Assembly (NCBI GenBank): GCA_964448285.1
Contig: CAYUWG010000003.1
Span: 1 to 64,000 of the forward strand
DNA from: CAYUWG01 sp964448285
GTDB taxonomy: Bacteria > Bacteroidota > Ignavibacteria > SZUA-365
DNA: 64,000 nt
Direction: 5' to 3'
Positions 17,573-26,238 of the stretch are shown piece by piece; within the stretch, counting starts at the first letter, position 1, and every line of letters begins with the position of its first letter. Made by a program: the position numbers and the translations under genes. Below the pieces are notes generated by a model. That model had not been told where the DNA came from, made no database searches, and saw nothing but the letters and a program-made list of their open reading frames with translations.

Positions 17573-19180
17573 ATGACGATTCGAACGGTATCCGCTTTCG
17601 TCTTCCTCCTTCTTCTCACACACGCCGCGTGGTCGCAATCACGCTCAGCCGCACACGTCATCACACCCGAGATGATGAAACCCCATCTGAAGTTTCTCGC
17701 TGACGATGCGCTTGAGGGACGTGAGACCGGTGAGAACGGATTGAAAGTCGCTGCCCGATACATGGCTTCGGTGTATGAGCGACTCGGACTGAAGCCCGGT
17801 GCAAACGATGGTTCATTTTTTCAGCGCTTTCCTCTCTACAAAGCTTCGGTACGACAAAGCATGATTGCCGTGAAAACGAAAGACGAAACTCAACGCCTTG
17901 GAGAATCAGGGAAGGACTTCTATATCGCATTCACAGCGAAGGACACGAGCATCTTATCTGTTGCATGCGTGGGTTATGGAATCGATGACACGGCTGCTTT
18001 CAAGTACTCCGACTTCCTCGGCCACGACGTGGAAGGGAAAGCTGTTCTGGCATTTGCAGGAGTACCCGGAGAAGGGAATCCATCGAGTCCCTTCAAAGGA
18101 AAAACGAAGTGGCATGCAAGCGGGCAAAGCGCCATTTCCTTTGCGAAAATCACCGCAGCGAGACGAGCGGGCGCTTCCGCATTGATTCTCGTCTTCGATG
18201 GCTCACCGAAAGAGCTTGAAGCACAAGCCAAACGCTCCGCGCGTTTTTCTGAGGGAAGGCTTTCGCGCCAACCGGGGAGAGCCTCACGCAATCCATTCAC
18301 CGTGGTAGTCGTCTCAACCGAGGTCGCCGATGCTTTGCTTGCACGAACCGGGATCACAGTGAAGATGCTTCGGCAAAAGATCGACGAAACGTTACAGCCT
18401 TCATCAATGGGATTGGATGGCGTCGCGTTGACGATCATCCATGAGCAAGGCATCGACACCGTGTGGACGGAAAACGTGATTGCGAAGCACGAAGGCAGCG
18501 ATCCTCGTTTGAAAGAAGAAGCGATTGTCATAAGCGCACACTACGATCACCTTGGAGTGAATGATAACGGTGAAGTGTACAACGGCGCCGATGATGACGG
18601 CAGTGGAACGACCGCGTTGCTTGCCATCGCCGAAGCAATAAGCAAGTCGAAGAAGAAGCCGAAACGGAGTCTCTACTTCATCGGCTTTGCAGGTGAGGAA
18701 AAAGGACTGCTCGGGTCGAGCTACTACGCTGAGGACCCCGTCGTCCCGTTGAAAAAGACGATGGCGAATCTCAATATCGATATGATCGGGCGAAGCGATA
18801 CAGCGCACACGAACCGAGGACAAGCCCGCTACACCTATGTCATCGGTTCGGACAAGATCAGCGACGAGTTGGATGAAATCCTTCAACGCACGAACAAACG
18901 CACATTGAAATACGAACTCGATTACATCTATAACGATGAGAACGACCCCAACCAGTTTTACCGTCGCAGCGACCACTACAACTTCGCACGCAACGATGTC
19001 CCCATCATCTTCTTCTTCACCGGCGTCCACGAAGACTACCACCGCACGACCGACGACGTGGAGAAGATCGATTTCGTAAAAATGTCCGAGATCAGCTCCC
19101 TTATCTACCACGTCGCGTTAGAGCTTGCGAACAAACCCGGCACCCTCCGACGAAAACCGGAAGCGAAACTGAGCAACTGA
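17573..19180 (+). CDS. Secreted M28-family zinc aminopeptidase with PA domain
   Basis: 535 residues with a signal peptide (AFVFLLLLTHAAWSQ). A protease-associated (PA) insert occupies roughly residues 120-270. The M28 catalytic domain shows the zinc ligands and catalytic residues in order: SAHYDHLG (His/Asp), NGADDDGSG (bridging Asp), GEEKGLLG (catalytic Glu and ligand), NIDMIGR (Asp) and EDYHRTTDD (C-terminal His). Expected to hydrolyse peptides in the periplasm or outside the cell. Probably paired with the propeller protein directly upstream. Confidence 0.93.
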   Translation: MTIRTVSAFVFLLLLTHAAWSQSRSAAHVITPEMMKPHLKFLADDALEGRETGENGLKVAARYMASVYERLGLKPGANDGSFFQRFPLYKASVRQSMIAVKTKDETQRLGESGKDFYIAFTAKDTSILSVACVGYGIDDTAAFKYSDFLGHDVEGKAVLAFAGVPGEGNPSSPFKGKTKWHASGQSAISFAKITAARRAGASALILVFDGSPKELEAQAKRSARFSEGRLSRQPGRASRNPFTVVVVSTEVADALLARTGITVKMLRQKIDETLQPSSMGLDGVALTIIHEQGIDTVWTENVIAKHEGSDPRLKEEAIVISAHYDHLGVNDNGEVYNGADDDGSGTTALLAIAEAISKSKKKPKRSLYFIGFAGEEKGLLGSSYYAEDPVVPLKKTMANLNIDMIGRSDTAHTNRGQARYTYVIGSDKISDELDEILQRTNKRTLKYELDYIYNDENDPNQFYRRSDHYNFARNDVPIIFFFTGVHEDYHRTTDDVEKIDFVKMSEISSLIYHVALELANKPGTLRRKPEAKLSN

Positions 19181-19459
19181 TCTGTGCGATATTCGATTGT
19201 CGAGTTGAGGTTCGAAGGTAACACCTCTGACGAATAGCCCCTTCAATTGCGGCTTCGATTCGCTTCGATGAGATCCTTCTAGCGACTCTGGAAAAGCCAT
19301 CACCGATGTCTTTCACTTGAGCACGACTGGATATCTCAACACTTGATAGAATATATTTTATGTGTTCCTGAGACAAACGAACAGAATACCCAATTACTCT
19401 GGCAACGACTGTAAGGCCTCCTGTATATGGAAACAAGACACCGTGACAACGATCCGATG

Positions 19460-21265
19460 TCATTTTATTAGCAGTAAATCCTCGACGATCAGCGCATCCA
19501 ATCCTGTTGAATAAAAGCACCGGATCGCATCCAACGGACTGCAGACAATCGGTTCGCCGCGAATATTGAACGAGGTGTTGAGGAGTAGCGGATGCCCACT
19601 GTAAGCTTTCATGCATTCGAGAAGATGATGCCATTTCGGAAGAACTGCTCTTTCCACGGTTTGCGGCCGTGAGGTCCCATCAACGTGTATTGTAGCTGGT
19701 GCATGAGTGTATAGTTCTGTCGTGGCATTTCGCGCAACCGTCATAAACGGAGTTTCAATGGCGTGATGTAAATAGTTTCCCTTGCTTTCGGAAGTCATGG
19801 AAGGGCAATAGGGCCGCCATGCTTCCCGGTACTTTACTGTGGAATTGATTCTATCCTTCATTGTCAGATTACCCGGACAAGCGATAATACTCCTTCCTCC
19901 CAAAGCGCGCGCCCCCATCTCCAGTCCTCCATGAAACCAGGCGAGAATTTTCTCCTGAGATAGAAGCTCGGCAGCTTTCTCGCATATATCATCCGGTTTC
20001 GAATATGAAAGATTGCAACTCTTCAGAACCTGTTCTATTTCATCATTGTCAAACGAAGGCCCGAGTTGTACATGTCTAAGAGTATTATGAACGTTTTCTC
20101 CAAATGACTTCGCTACATAAAGGCCGGCGCCAATACACGCACCATCATCCGACGCTGCCGGGTGAACAAAAATATTCTCTACCCCAGTATTCTCAAGGAC
20201 AGAGCTCATCGCTTTGCAATTCATACTGACACCGCCTGCCAGGCAGATGTTGGTAATATTCGTGTCCTTCACAAGATGTTTTACCATCGAGGTGATAACC
20301 TCTTCCAGGCGGGTTTGTACTGCATAGGCAAGGTTTACATACTCATTTGCCGGATACGTTTTGAATGCCAACTCAGTCTTGTCCTGCCATGAGTTCAACC
20401 CGATCGGTACGAGGTCGGAATTGAATGAAGTAATATATCTTACGAGGTGATCGGTGAACCTTGGATGAAATTCATTTGCGCCGAATTTGAAATAGAGAGG
20501 ATCGACCTCGAACCCATTTTCAGTAACGCGTAGTATCTTATCCAGTCTTTCCAACCATGGATTCTCTCCCTTGTTCGATTCACCGTATGCGGCCATGCCC
20601 ATCAATTTTCCTTCGCCCTGATCGGCGCGAAATCCTAGATATGCAGTAAAGCCGCCATAGAACCAACCGAGGGATTGAGGAATATCGTAACCCATGACTT
20701 TACGGAACGTTCCATCGCGAACCGAAAAGCCACTAACGCAATTCTCTTCTCCACTACCGTCCATGACCAGAACGATCGCGTCTTGAAATGGTGATTGATA
20801 GTAGCTCTGATATGCATGGGAAATATGATGCTCGACAAATTCTATTTTCGGAATCGGTCCCTTGTGGCCGGCGATCCTTAAGTGATTCCGTATGTTACTC
20901 CGGATATTACCCGGAGAGTAGTGGGACAGGTATTCAAAACCGGGTAATAGACTATTGGTCCGGGGAATGGAAGGTTCAGATGCCGAGGAAGTTCTTCCAA
21001 AGAGACGCAGTTTCGTCTTCATCAGCTTTATCATCATCCGGCCGGGATACTTGTGACATCCCCAACTAAAGGCAATTCGATCCACGTCCTGCAATGTGAG
21101 ATCCTGGCTATTCAGACACCATTTGACAGCATGTGAAGGGAAAAATCCATCCGAGCTCTTGTACCTCGTGAAGCGATCTTCCTGCGCAAAGGCCACCAGG
21201 GAACCTTCACGTATCAAGCAGGCTGACGGGTTCTGTCCAAATGCGTTCAAACCTAAAATTATCAT
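19460..21265 (-). CDS. NodU/CmcH-family carbamoyltransferase
   Basis: 601 residues, the normal length of the family that transfers a carbamoyl group from carbamoyl phosphate (through carbamoyl-adenylate) to hydroxyls of natural products or sugars (NodU, CmcH, TobZ). The N-terminal YrdC-unrelated Kae1-like domain shows EHHISHAYQSYYQSPF (His146, His147, His150) and VMDGSGEENC. The C-terminal domain shows CLAGGVSMNC and HGGLEMGARALGGRSI. It is the last gene of a minus-strand cluster with a methyltransferase, a cysteine-desulfurase-like enzyme, a PP-loop ATPase and a small membrane protein. The acceptor substrate is unknown. The 279 bases between its stop and the M28 peptidase hold no recognisable gene. 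Confidence 0.93.
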   Translation of the reverse strand: MIILGLNAFGQNPSACLIREGSLVAFAQEDRFTRYKSSDGFFPSHAVKWCLNSQDLTLQDVDRIAFSWGCHKYPGRMMIKLMKTKLRLFGRTSSASEPSIPRTNSLLPGFEYLSHYSPGNIRSNIRNHLRIAGHKGPIPKIEFVEHHISHAYQSYYQSPFQDAIVLVMDGSGEENCVSGFSVRDGTFRKVMGYDIPQSLGWFYGGFTAYLGFRADQGEGKLMGMAAYGESNKGENPWLERLDKILRVTENGFEVDPLYFKFGANEFHPRFTDHLVRYITSFNSDLVPIGLNSWQDKTELAFKTYPANEYVNLAYAVQTRLEEVITSMVKHLVKDTNITNICLAGGVSMNCKAMSSVLENTGVENIFVHPAASDDGACIGAGLYVAKSFGENVHNTLRHVQLGPSFDNDEIEQVLKSCNLSYSKPDDICEKAAELLSQEKILAWFHGGLEMGARALGGRSIIACPGNLTMKDRINSTVKYREAWRPYCPSMTSESKGNYLHHAIETPFMTVARNATTELYTHAPATIHVDGTSRPQTVERAVLPKWHHLLECMKAYSGHPLLLNTSFNIRGEPIVCSPLDAIRCFYSTGLDALIVEDLLLIK

Positions 21266-21385
21266 TGTTTCTCTTGCAGCATTTTATTCTCCCCTGTCAT
21301 GGATACAATTGACCTTCTGCTCTCATGAACAGCAGATATAAATCCCTTGGATGGATAATGATATCATCTCCACCCTTTATTATTG

Positions 21386-21757
21386 TCATACCATTCCAAG
21401 ACTTAAAGTCGTCACTCCGGCGATAAGGATGCCGCCGAAGATCATGATTATAATAATTGGCAACTCCGGATGTCGAAACACCGTTTCCGCTAATCCCGGG
21501 GAAAGCGGTAGTAAATATCCTGAGAGTCGGCAACTCCATTTTGCGGGGACCGAATCCGGCTGTCTCATCGTTTCCCGCCATAGAGCCTTCATGAACTCAA
21601 ACTCAGCGGCAAGAAATCCGCGCCCAATCCTATTCCAACTCAGGAGAAGTCCAAAGAAAAACGACAGTGCGAATATTCCCCAGAATAACATCGTACCGGC
21701 AAACGTATATTTGAAAGGAACGTGATGACGGAATTCGCTTAGGCCGCAACAGGGCAT
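21386..21757 (-). CDS. Small two-helix membrane protein in the carbamoyltransferase cluster
   Basis: 123 residues with two evident membrane helices (TMLFWGIFALSFFFGLLLSW, about 22-41, and LPIIIIMIFGGILIAGVTTL, about 98-117) joined by a charged loop containing EFMKALWRETM. Small membrane proteins of the DUF5989/SxtJ sort commonly accompany NodU/CmcH carbamoyltransferases, and the second half resembles them; this is inference. The ATG at 21757 overlaps the PP-loop gene by 19 bases; an internal ATG at 21691 is an alternative start. It sits 120 bases upstream of the carbamoyltransferase. Confidence 0.65.
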   Translation of the reverse strand: MPCCGLSEFRHHVPFKYTFAGTMLFWGIFALSFFFGLLLSWNRIGRGFLAAEFEFMKALWRETMRQPDSVPAKWSCRLSGYLLPLSPGLAETVFRHPELPIIIIMIFGGILIAGVTTLSLGMV

Positions 21758-22491
21758 GACGGATCACCAAGTGTTGAGTGAATAAAGGGAATGCATTGTC
21801 TCTCAATTTTATCTGCTATATACTTCTCTGCAAGTTCCTTTCTGGATGACCTTCCGAGAAGCGGAAGATTGACTCCCAACGTATATGCGTATAGCATGTT
21901 ACCGTATATGCAGGAGTGCTGGTTGCTGTAGAGAACATGCTCATTCTTGTAATCACGCTTCCGCGTTACGCCCATTTCATAGAGTCGATAATCCGACCGG
22001 TTTACATGAAATACCGGCGTGGAGTATGAGATGCCGAACCTGGCGTAAAGTTCCTTATAGAGCTGTAAGACTGGAAGCATCTGCTCTGGAAACAACTCCG
22101 ATAACTCCACATTCGAACCGTCTGCCGCGTGTGCGACTCCATGCTCATGACAATACAGTATCGTGCGCACGTGCATTGCCAGCTTGCAGGAACCACAACA
22201 CATCGGCAGTGCATACGTCCCATATTCCCGAAAATCCCGTGAGAGAGTCTTAAAATACAGAGCATCCATCACTGGATTGATGTCAATGAAAGAATGTTCG
22301 AACCGGTCAGTACCGAACGTACCTTGAAGACGTTTCAGTGACTGAAGGCATTTCTTCTCAAACTTCATCCCTCGATGTCGATAGGTGACAAGATGCACTC
22401 TATCGTATTTCCCTGCAAGGAGCGATGCGGTCAGAGTGGAGTCGGATCCTCCCGAAAAAAGCACGACGACGATTGAATCATTCAGGTCCAT
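21739..22491 (-). CDS. PP-loop ATP pyrophosphatase (QueC/ThiI-like fold)
   Basis: 250 residues with an N-type PP-loop, LFSGGSDSTL (residues 11-20), which binds ATP and adenylates a substrate. A Cys cluster C98-C99-x2-C102 (MCCGSCKLAMH) could carry metal or persulfide. Sequence around GSNVELSELFPEQMLP matches the acceptor-site region of QueC-like proteins, but the gene is not placed with other queuosine genes. The neighbouring cysteine-desulfurase-like gene suggests a sulfur-transfer role like ThiI or MnmA, here aimed at a small molecule; this is inference. Eleven bases separate it from the upstream gene. Confidence 0.85.
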   Translation of the reverse strand: MDLNDSIVVVLFSGGSDSTLTASLLAGKYDRVHLVTYRHRGMKFEKKCLQSLKRLQGTFGTDRFEHSFIDINPVMDALYFKTLSRDFREYGTYALPMCCGSCKLAMHVRTILYCHEHGVAHAADGSNVELSELFPEQMLPVLQLYKELYARFGISYSTPVFHVNRSDYRLYEMGVTRKRDYKNEHVLYSNQHSCIYGNMLYAYTLGVNLPLLGRSSRKELAEKYIADKIERQCIPFIHSTLGDPSCPVAA

Positions 22492-22502
22492 GCTTTATCA
22501 AC

Positions 22503-23699
22503 CTATAAATAGCGTTCACAAAGAGTGCGAAGCGTTTTTGCGAATCGAATCATATCCTCCTCAGTATTGTGATATCCGAACGATATTCGAATGGAATCGG
22601 GAATGCTGTAGCGGTGATAATAATGATGGGCACAGAGTTTACCGGCGCGCACGTGGATGTTGCCGATTCGATCAAGAAGTTCGGCAAGTCGCCGGGAGTC
22701 CTTTCCAGCGACATGAAAATTGCAGATATGACTGCCTTGAAGCGGGTTCTCCGGACCGATAAAATGCACTCCCGGAATCTCAGCGAGAAGTTGATGAACC
22801 AATGTGTTCAGAGCCGCAAAGTGTCTTTGGATTTCTTTCGCCGGAAAACGCTGAAGAAATGATATAGTCTCCGGTACTGCGTACTGCGCGGCATAATTTT
22901 GCAGTCCGAATTCGAAGCGCGCCGCTCCCGTGGTCGGGACAACATCCTGATCAAAATGGTCGTCAACCGAACCGCCACCGGTCAGCAAGGGTTTGAGATG
23001 CTCTTGCATATCACGTCGAATGTACAGGATACCAAGTCCTGTGGGGCCATACGCTTTGTGCAGCGATAACGACAAAAAATCCGGTTGATCGTCCATGATG
23101 TCGATTGTCTGATGCGTTGCCTGTTGGGCAGCGTCGATGTGTACCGGAATATTCAAAGCGTGGGCATGATGAATAATCTCCCGTACCGGAAGCTCAGCGC
23201 CGGTTACGTTTGATATGGATGCCATCGATACGAGCTTGATCTCTTTCGTCAGTAATGATTTATACTCCTCCATGGGAAACTCAGAACCCGGAGGGCAATG
23301 CACTTCTAAGATTCCCTGCGACAACCAGGGGAGACGATTCGAATTATGCTCGGCATCAGTGACAAGGATCGCTCCTGGAATACGGCTAAAGGCACCTGCG
23401 AGAAGATTTATTGCCAGAGTCGTATTCAAGGTAAAAACGATCTCATCCGAGAACATCGCGCCGATCCACTTACGTACCATATCCCTCGCATCGCTGATCT
23501 GTTCTGCAATTGTCTGCGATGATTGCGTATTACTTCGAAGAGGACATCCGGGTGGTTGTCGATAATACTCCGCGACTGCTTCGGCAACTTTCGGTGGTGT
23601 CGGTGTCAGACAGGCGTTGTCAAGATAGATGCGCTTGCTCAGTATCCCTCGAGATAGTGATTGAAACTCACCTGAAGACACCGGTAACGTATTCGTCAT
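22503..23699 (-). CDS. Cysteine-desulfurase-like class V aminotransferase
   Basis: 398 residues, PLP enzyme of the SufS/CsdA/NifS family. Visible: the N-terminal YLDNACLTPTP, His118 stacking on PLP (DAEHNSN), HIDAAQ with Asp189, the Schiff-base Lys215 (SLHKAYGPTG), and a Cys356 in VRAGKLCAHH at the position of the persulfide-forming Cys of SufS. With both Lys and Cys present it should be able to mobilise sulfur from cysteine. Its start overlaps the methyltransferase stop by four bases, and it precedes the PP-loop gene, so it may supply the sulfur for that enzyme. No suf or isc scaffold genes are nearby. Confidence 0.9.
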   Translation of the reverse strand: MTNTLPVSSGEFQSLSRGILSKRIYLDNACLTPTPPKVAEAVAEYYRQPPGCPLRSNTQSSQTIAEQISDARDMVRKWIGAMFSDEIVFTLNTTLAINLLAGAFSRIPGAILVTDAEHNSNRLPWLSQGILEVHCPPGSEFPMEEYKSLLTKEIKLVSMASISNVTGAELPVREIIHHAHALNIPVHIDAAQQATHQTIDIMDDQPDFLSLSLHKAYGPTGLGILYIRRDMQEHLKPLLTGGGSVDDHFDQDVVPTTGAARFEFGLQNYAAQYAVPETISFLQRFPAKEIQRHFAALNTLVHQLLAEIPGVHFIGPENPLQGSHICNFHVAGKDSRRLAELLDRIGNIHVRAGKLCAHHYYHRYSIPDSIRISFGYHNTEEDMIRFAKTLRTLCERYL

Positions 23700-24400
23700 T
23701 TTCTATCCGTGATAACGAGTGTACGCGATGGATTCCACCATACCGAGATATGATCCGCGATCGCCAGATTCGCCTCCTCAACCAATCGTTCCACCAACGC
23801 TGTCGCAACGTAGTAGCTGTTGTAGCCAAGGAGTATCATTCCACCAGGACGAAGCTTCGATGGTATTTCTTTCAAGAAACGTGTGATCGTGGCGAGTCCG
23901 TTCATGCCCCCGCTGAACCGACGAACGAATATCCCATAATCCAAAGCCGCGCGTGCATTCCTTTTCGCAAGGAAAGAAATATACTCCTGAGGGAGATACG
24001 GAGCGTTGAAAAGAACCAGATCGAATGTGCCCGTCACTCCCTTACCAAGATCTGCCTCGAGTAGTTGGACTTCGACACCACACAAAGAAGCCGTCTCACG
24101 TGCCGACACGACTATCGATGGTTCCCAATCCGTGGCGAGTATCTGCGCCCGCGCCTGCTTTGCAACAAACAATGAAAGCAGAGCGACATGTCCACAACCC
24201 AGATCCCACACCTTCATTCCGTCGCGAACATACCGCCGGATCCCTTTGCACAGTAAGAGAGTCGTGTAATCCCACAATTCAATCCGCGCTGTGTTCATTA
24301 CGGACACTCCAAAAAGTAAACGCGTGAGATGAGTCGAAATCCGTAGATGACTCATGAGAAGGTTGTGGATGAAATGAATGGGATAGAAAAGTTTTTTCAC
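23696..24400 (-). CDS. Class I SAM-dependent methyltransferase, PrmC/RlmG-like
   Basis: 234 residues. The SAM-binding motif I VWDLGCGHVALLSLF (Asp66-Gly70), the acidic motif II LATDWEP and the NAPYLP motif (Asn132-Pro137) are seen. The NPPY-like motif is typical of N-methyltransferases such as PrmC and the small-domain (MTS) family. An N-terminal hydrophobic and basic stretch (about 1-30) is not part of the core and may aid membrane contact. First gene of the minus-strand cluster that ends with the carbamoyltransferase; translationally coupled to the desulfurase-like gene. Substrate unknown. Confidence 0.87.
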   Translation of the reverse strand: MKKLFYPIHFIHNLLMSHLRISTHLTRLLFGVSVMNTARIELWDYTTLLLCKGIRRYVRDGMKVWDLGCGHVALLSLFVAKQARAQILATDWEPSIVVSARETASLCGVEVQLLEADLGKGVTGTFDLVLFNAPYLPQEYISFLAKRNARAALDYGIFVRRFSGGMNGLATITRFLKEIPSKLRPGGMILLGYNSYYVATALVERLVEEANLAIADHISVWWNPSRTLVITDRK

Positions 24401-24773
24401 AGCAAATGACTATCGATTTCCATGTGGCGTCCTTCCTTCGGTTAAGTTAGGTTTCACTCTACTGACATACAACAACCTAAATCATCCAGAGGTTAGGTTC
24501 GAAACGAATACCGAAATGAAGGAGTCTCGCACTCTTCGAGCGACACCGATGGCGATGTAAGTGAGAGTCTTCCTTGGTTATTCCCATTCATTGGATCATC
24601 CGCTTCACACGAGATTCACAATTGCTTCTTCTCCGAAAGGAACCAACCGACAGTCACTTGAAAGCGAAGTCATACTGTTGCGGGAGAAGATAGCGACGAT
24701 TTGAAGCATGGGTCGCACTTACGGCCAAACGCGTGTTGTTGCAGATTAGGAATTGATTCCCAATTTGCAAAGA
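24401..24773. other. Intergenic region between divergent genes
   Basis: A 373-base gap between the divergent methyltransferase and DUF4143-ATPase genes. It must hold the promoter of the five-gene minus-strand cluster. I see no open frame with coding character, no strong terminator and no clear repeat. Confidence 0.5.
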
Positions 24774-25919
24774 ATGATACCACGCCTCGCAAAAGAACTA
24801 ATTCTTGAACGCCTCGATCTTTCGCCGGCCGTAGGCCTCTTCGGTCCCCGTCAATGCGGGAAGACGACGCTGGCAAAATCCCTCGGAGGCGAATACTTCG
24901 ATCTCGAGCAGGAAGCTGAGCGCTTACGATTGGATCTCGAATGGGACCGCATCGCCCGGAGCCAAAATCTCGTTATCCTCGATGAAGCCCAATCCTGGCC
25001 GGATATTTTTCCTCGACTGCGCGGAGCCATCGACAAAGAGCGTAAGCGCATGGGTAGGTTTTTACTCCTCGGTTCCGTTTCTCCGGCGCTCATGGTGCAC
25101 GTCTCCGAATCTCTCGCAGGACGACTCGCGCTCATAGAATTGACGCCGCTTCTTCTGGGGGAAATGACCAAGCAAGCGGATCAGGATCATCTCTGGCTGT
25201 ATGGCGGATTTCCCGATGGCGGGATTTTGGTAGCTCGGCAATTCCCGCGATGGCAGTTGGACTACCTCACTCTCTTGGCACAGCGCGATCTCCTCTTGTG
25301 GGGTTTACCTGCGAAACCGCAAACGACACACCGGCTGTTGCACATGCTTGCCGCTTCGCACGGTCAGGTTTGGAACGCTTCACGTATTGGAAAGAGCCTC
25401 GGTGTGAATTACAAAACCGTCAACACGTATCTCGAATACCTCGTTGGCGCCTACCTCATCAGAGTGTTGCAACCATACCACTCGAACATTGGGAAGCGCC
25501 TCGTGAAAAGCCCGAAGATATATTGGCGGGACAGCGGATTGCTCCATGCCATCCTTCATGTGAAGAACAAAACGAATCTCCTCACGCAACCATGGGTCGG
25601 GTCAAGCTGGGAGGGTTTTTGTATCGAGCAAACGATTGCCACCTTCGCATCGAAAGGGACCAGCGTCTTGCCTTATTTCTTTCGAACGAGCGACCAGCAC
25701 GAAATCGATCTCGTGCTGGATTTCGGAAATGAACGATGGGCTATCGAGTTCAAGCTGACCACGTCACCAAGCCCGGCGGACATGGCGAGGCTCGTGAAAA
25801 CCGCCGACCTGATCGGTGCTTCCCGCTGCTTCCTCGTATCGAAAACGAAAGCCAAAGCCGGCGAAGCTGCCCGCGTCTCCTGCGGACTAACCGAGTTTCT
25901 TGGGATGATCATGGAATGA
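24774..25919 (+). CDS. AAA-family ATPase with DUF4143 C-terminal domain
   Basis: 381 residues from the ATG at 24774; an in-frame TTG seven codons earlier is possible. Walker A GPRQCGKTT (24-32), Walker B LVILDEAQ and a sensor-like LLLGSVSP are visible. The C-terminal half has a winged-helix-like segment (SRIGKSLGVNYKTVNTYLEYL) and ends in a PD-(D/E)xK-like core (HEIDLVLDF...WAIEFKLT). This architecture is widespread in bacteria and archaea in variable genome regions, with no established function. It stands alone and is followed by two related hairpins. Confidence 0.9.
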   Translation: MIPRLAKELILERLDLSPAVGLFGPRQCGKTTLAKSLGGEYFDLEQEAERLRLDLEWDRIARSQNLVILDEAQSWPDIFPRLRGAIDKERKRMGRFLLLGSVSPALMVHVSESLAGRLALIELTPLLLGEMTKQADQDHLWLYGGFPDGGILVARQFPRWQLDYLTLLAQRDLLLWGLPAKPQTTHRLLHMLAASHGQVWNASRIGKSLGVNYKTVNTYLEYLVGAYLIRVLQPYHSNIGKRLVKSPKIYWRDSGLLHAILHVKNKTNLLTQPWVGSSWEGFCIEQTIATFASKGTSVLPYFFRTSDQHEIDLVLDFGNERWAIEFKLTTSPSPADMARLVKTADLIGASRCFLVSKTKAKAGEAARVSCGLTEFLGMIME

Positions 25920-25973
25920 CCGTTCGATCACTCATGTATCTCCGAACATTTGTGGATCACTTTCCAGAAATGT

Positions 25974-26014
25974 AAGCATGAAAATCGAAAGCGTGCGTTC
26001 TGATTTTCATGCTT
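25974..26014. repeat. Perfect 13-bp inverted repeat (hairpin 1)
   Basis: Arms AAGCATGAAAATC (25974-25986) and GATTTTCATGCTT (26002-26014) with a 15-base loop. Closely related in sequence to hairpin 2 eleven bases downstream. It has no T-run, so it is not a standard terminator, though it lies after the DUF4143-ATPase gene. Confidence 0.8.
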
Positions 26015-26024
26015 GTTTCAGATT

Positions 26025-26065
26025 AAGCCTGAAAATTGAAAATCTGATTTTCGATTTTCAGGCTT
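26025..26065. repeat. 20-bp near-perfect inverted repeat (hairpin 2)
   Basis: Arms of 20 bases at 26025-26044 and 26046-26065 around a single base, with one G-T type mismatch. The outer part of each arm (AAGCCTGAAAAT / ATTTTCAGGCTT) repeats that of hairpin 1 with one changed base pair, and both right arms are followed by TGTTT. The 319-base gap up to the LamG gene otherwise shows nothing recognisable. Confidence 0.8.
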
Positions 26066-26238
26066 GTTTGCTGTTTTCCATCATTTGAGCGTGAAAACAA
26101 CACTTCGGAAGGCTGTCTTCCCTCCGAGATAGCTCCACAGAAAATATTTTCCGAGAACTTTTCCGCAGTTGAGTGTGAGCGGGAGTAGATATGTATGGAC
26201 ATTGGGTCCGATACCATCACACAACACGGAGTTTTACC

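Noticed and set aside
24753..24776. TTG at 24753 as start of the DUF4143 ATPase
   Set aside because: The ATG at 24774 is closer to the conserved N-terminus of the family and needs no rare start; the longer form adds only seven residues.
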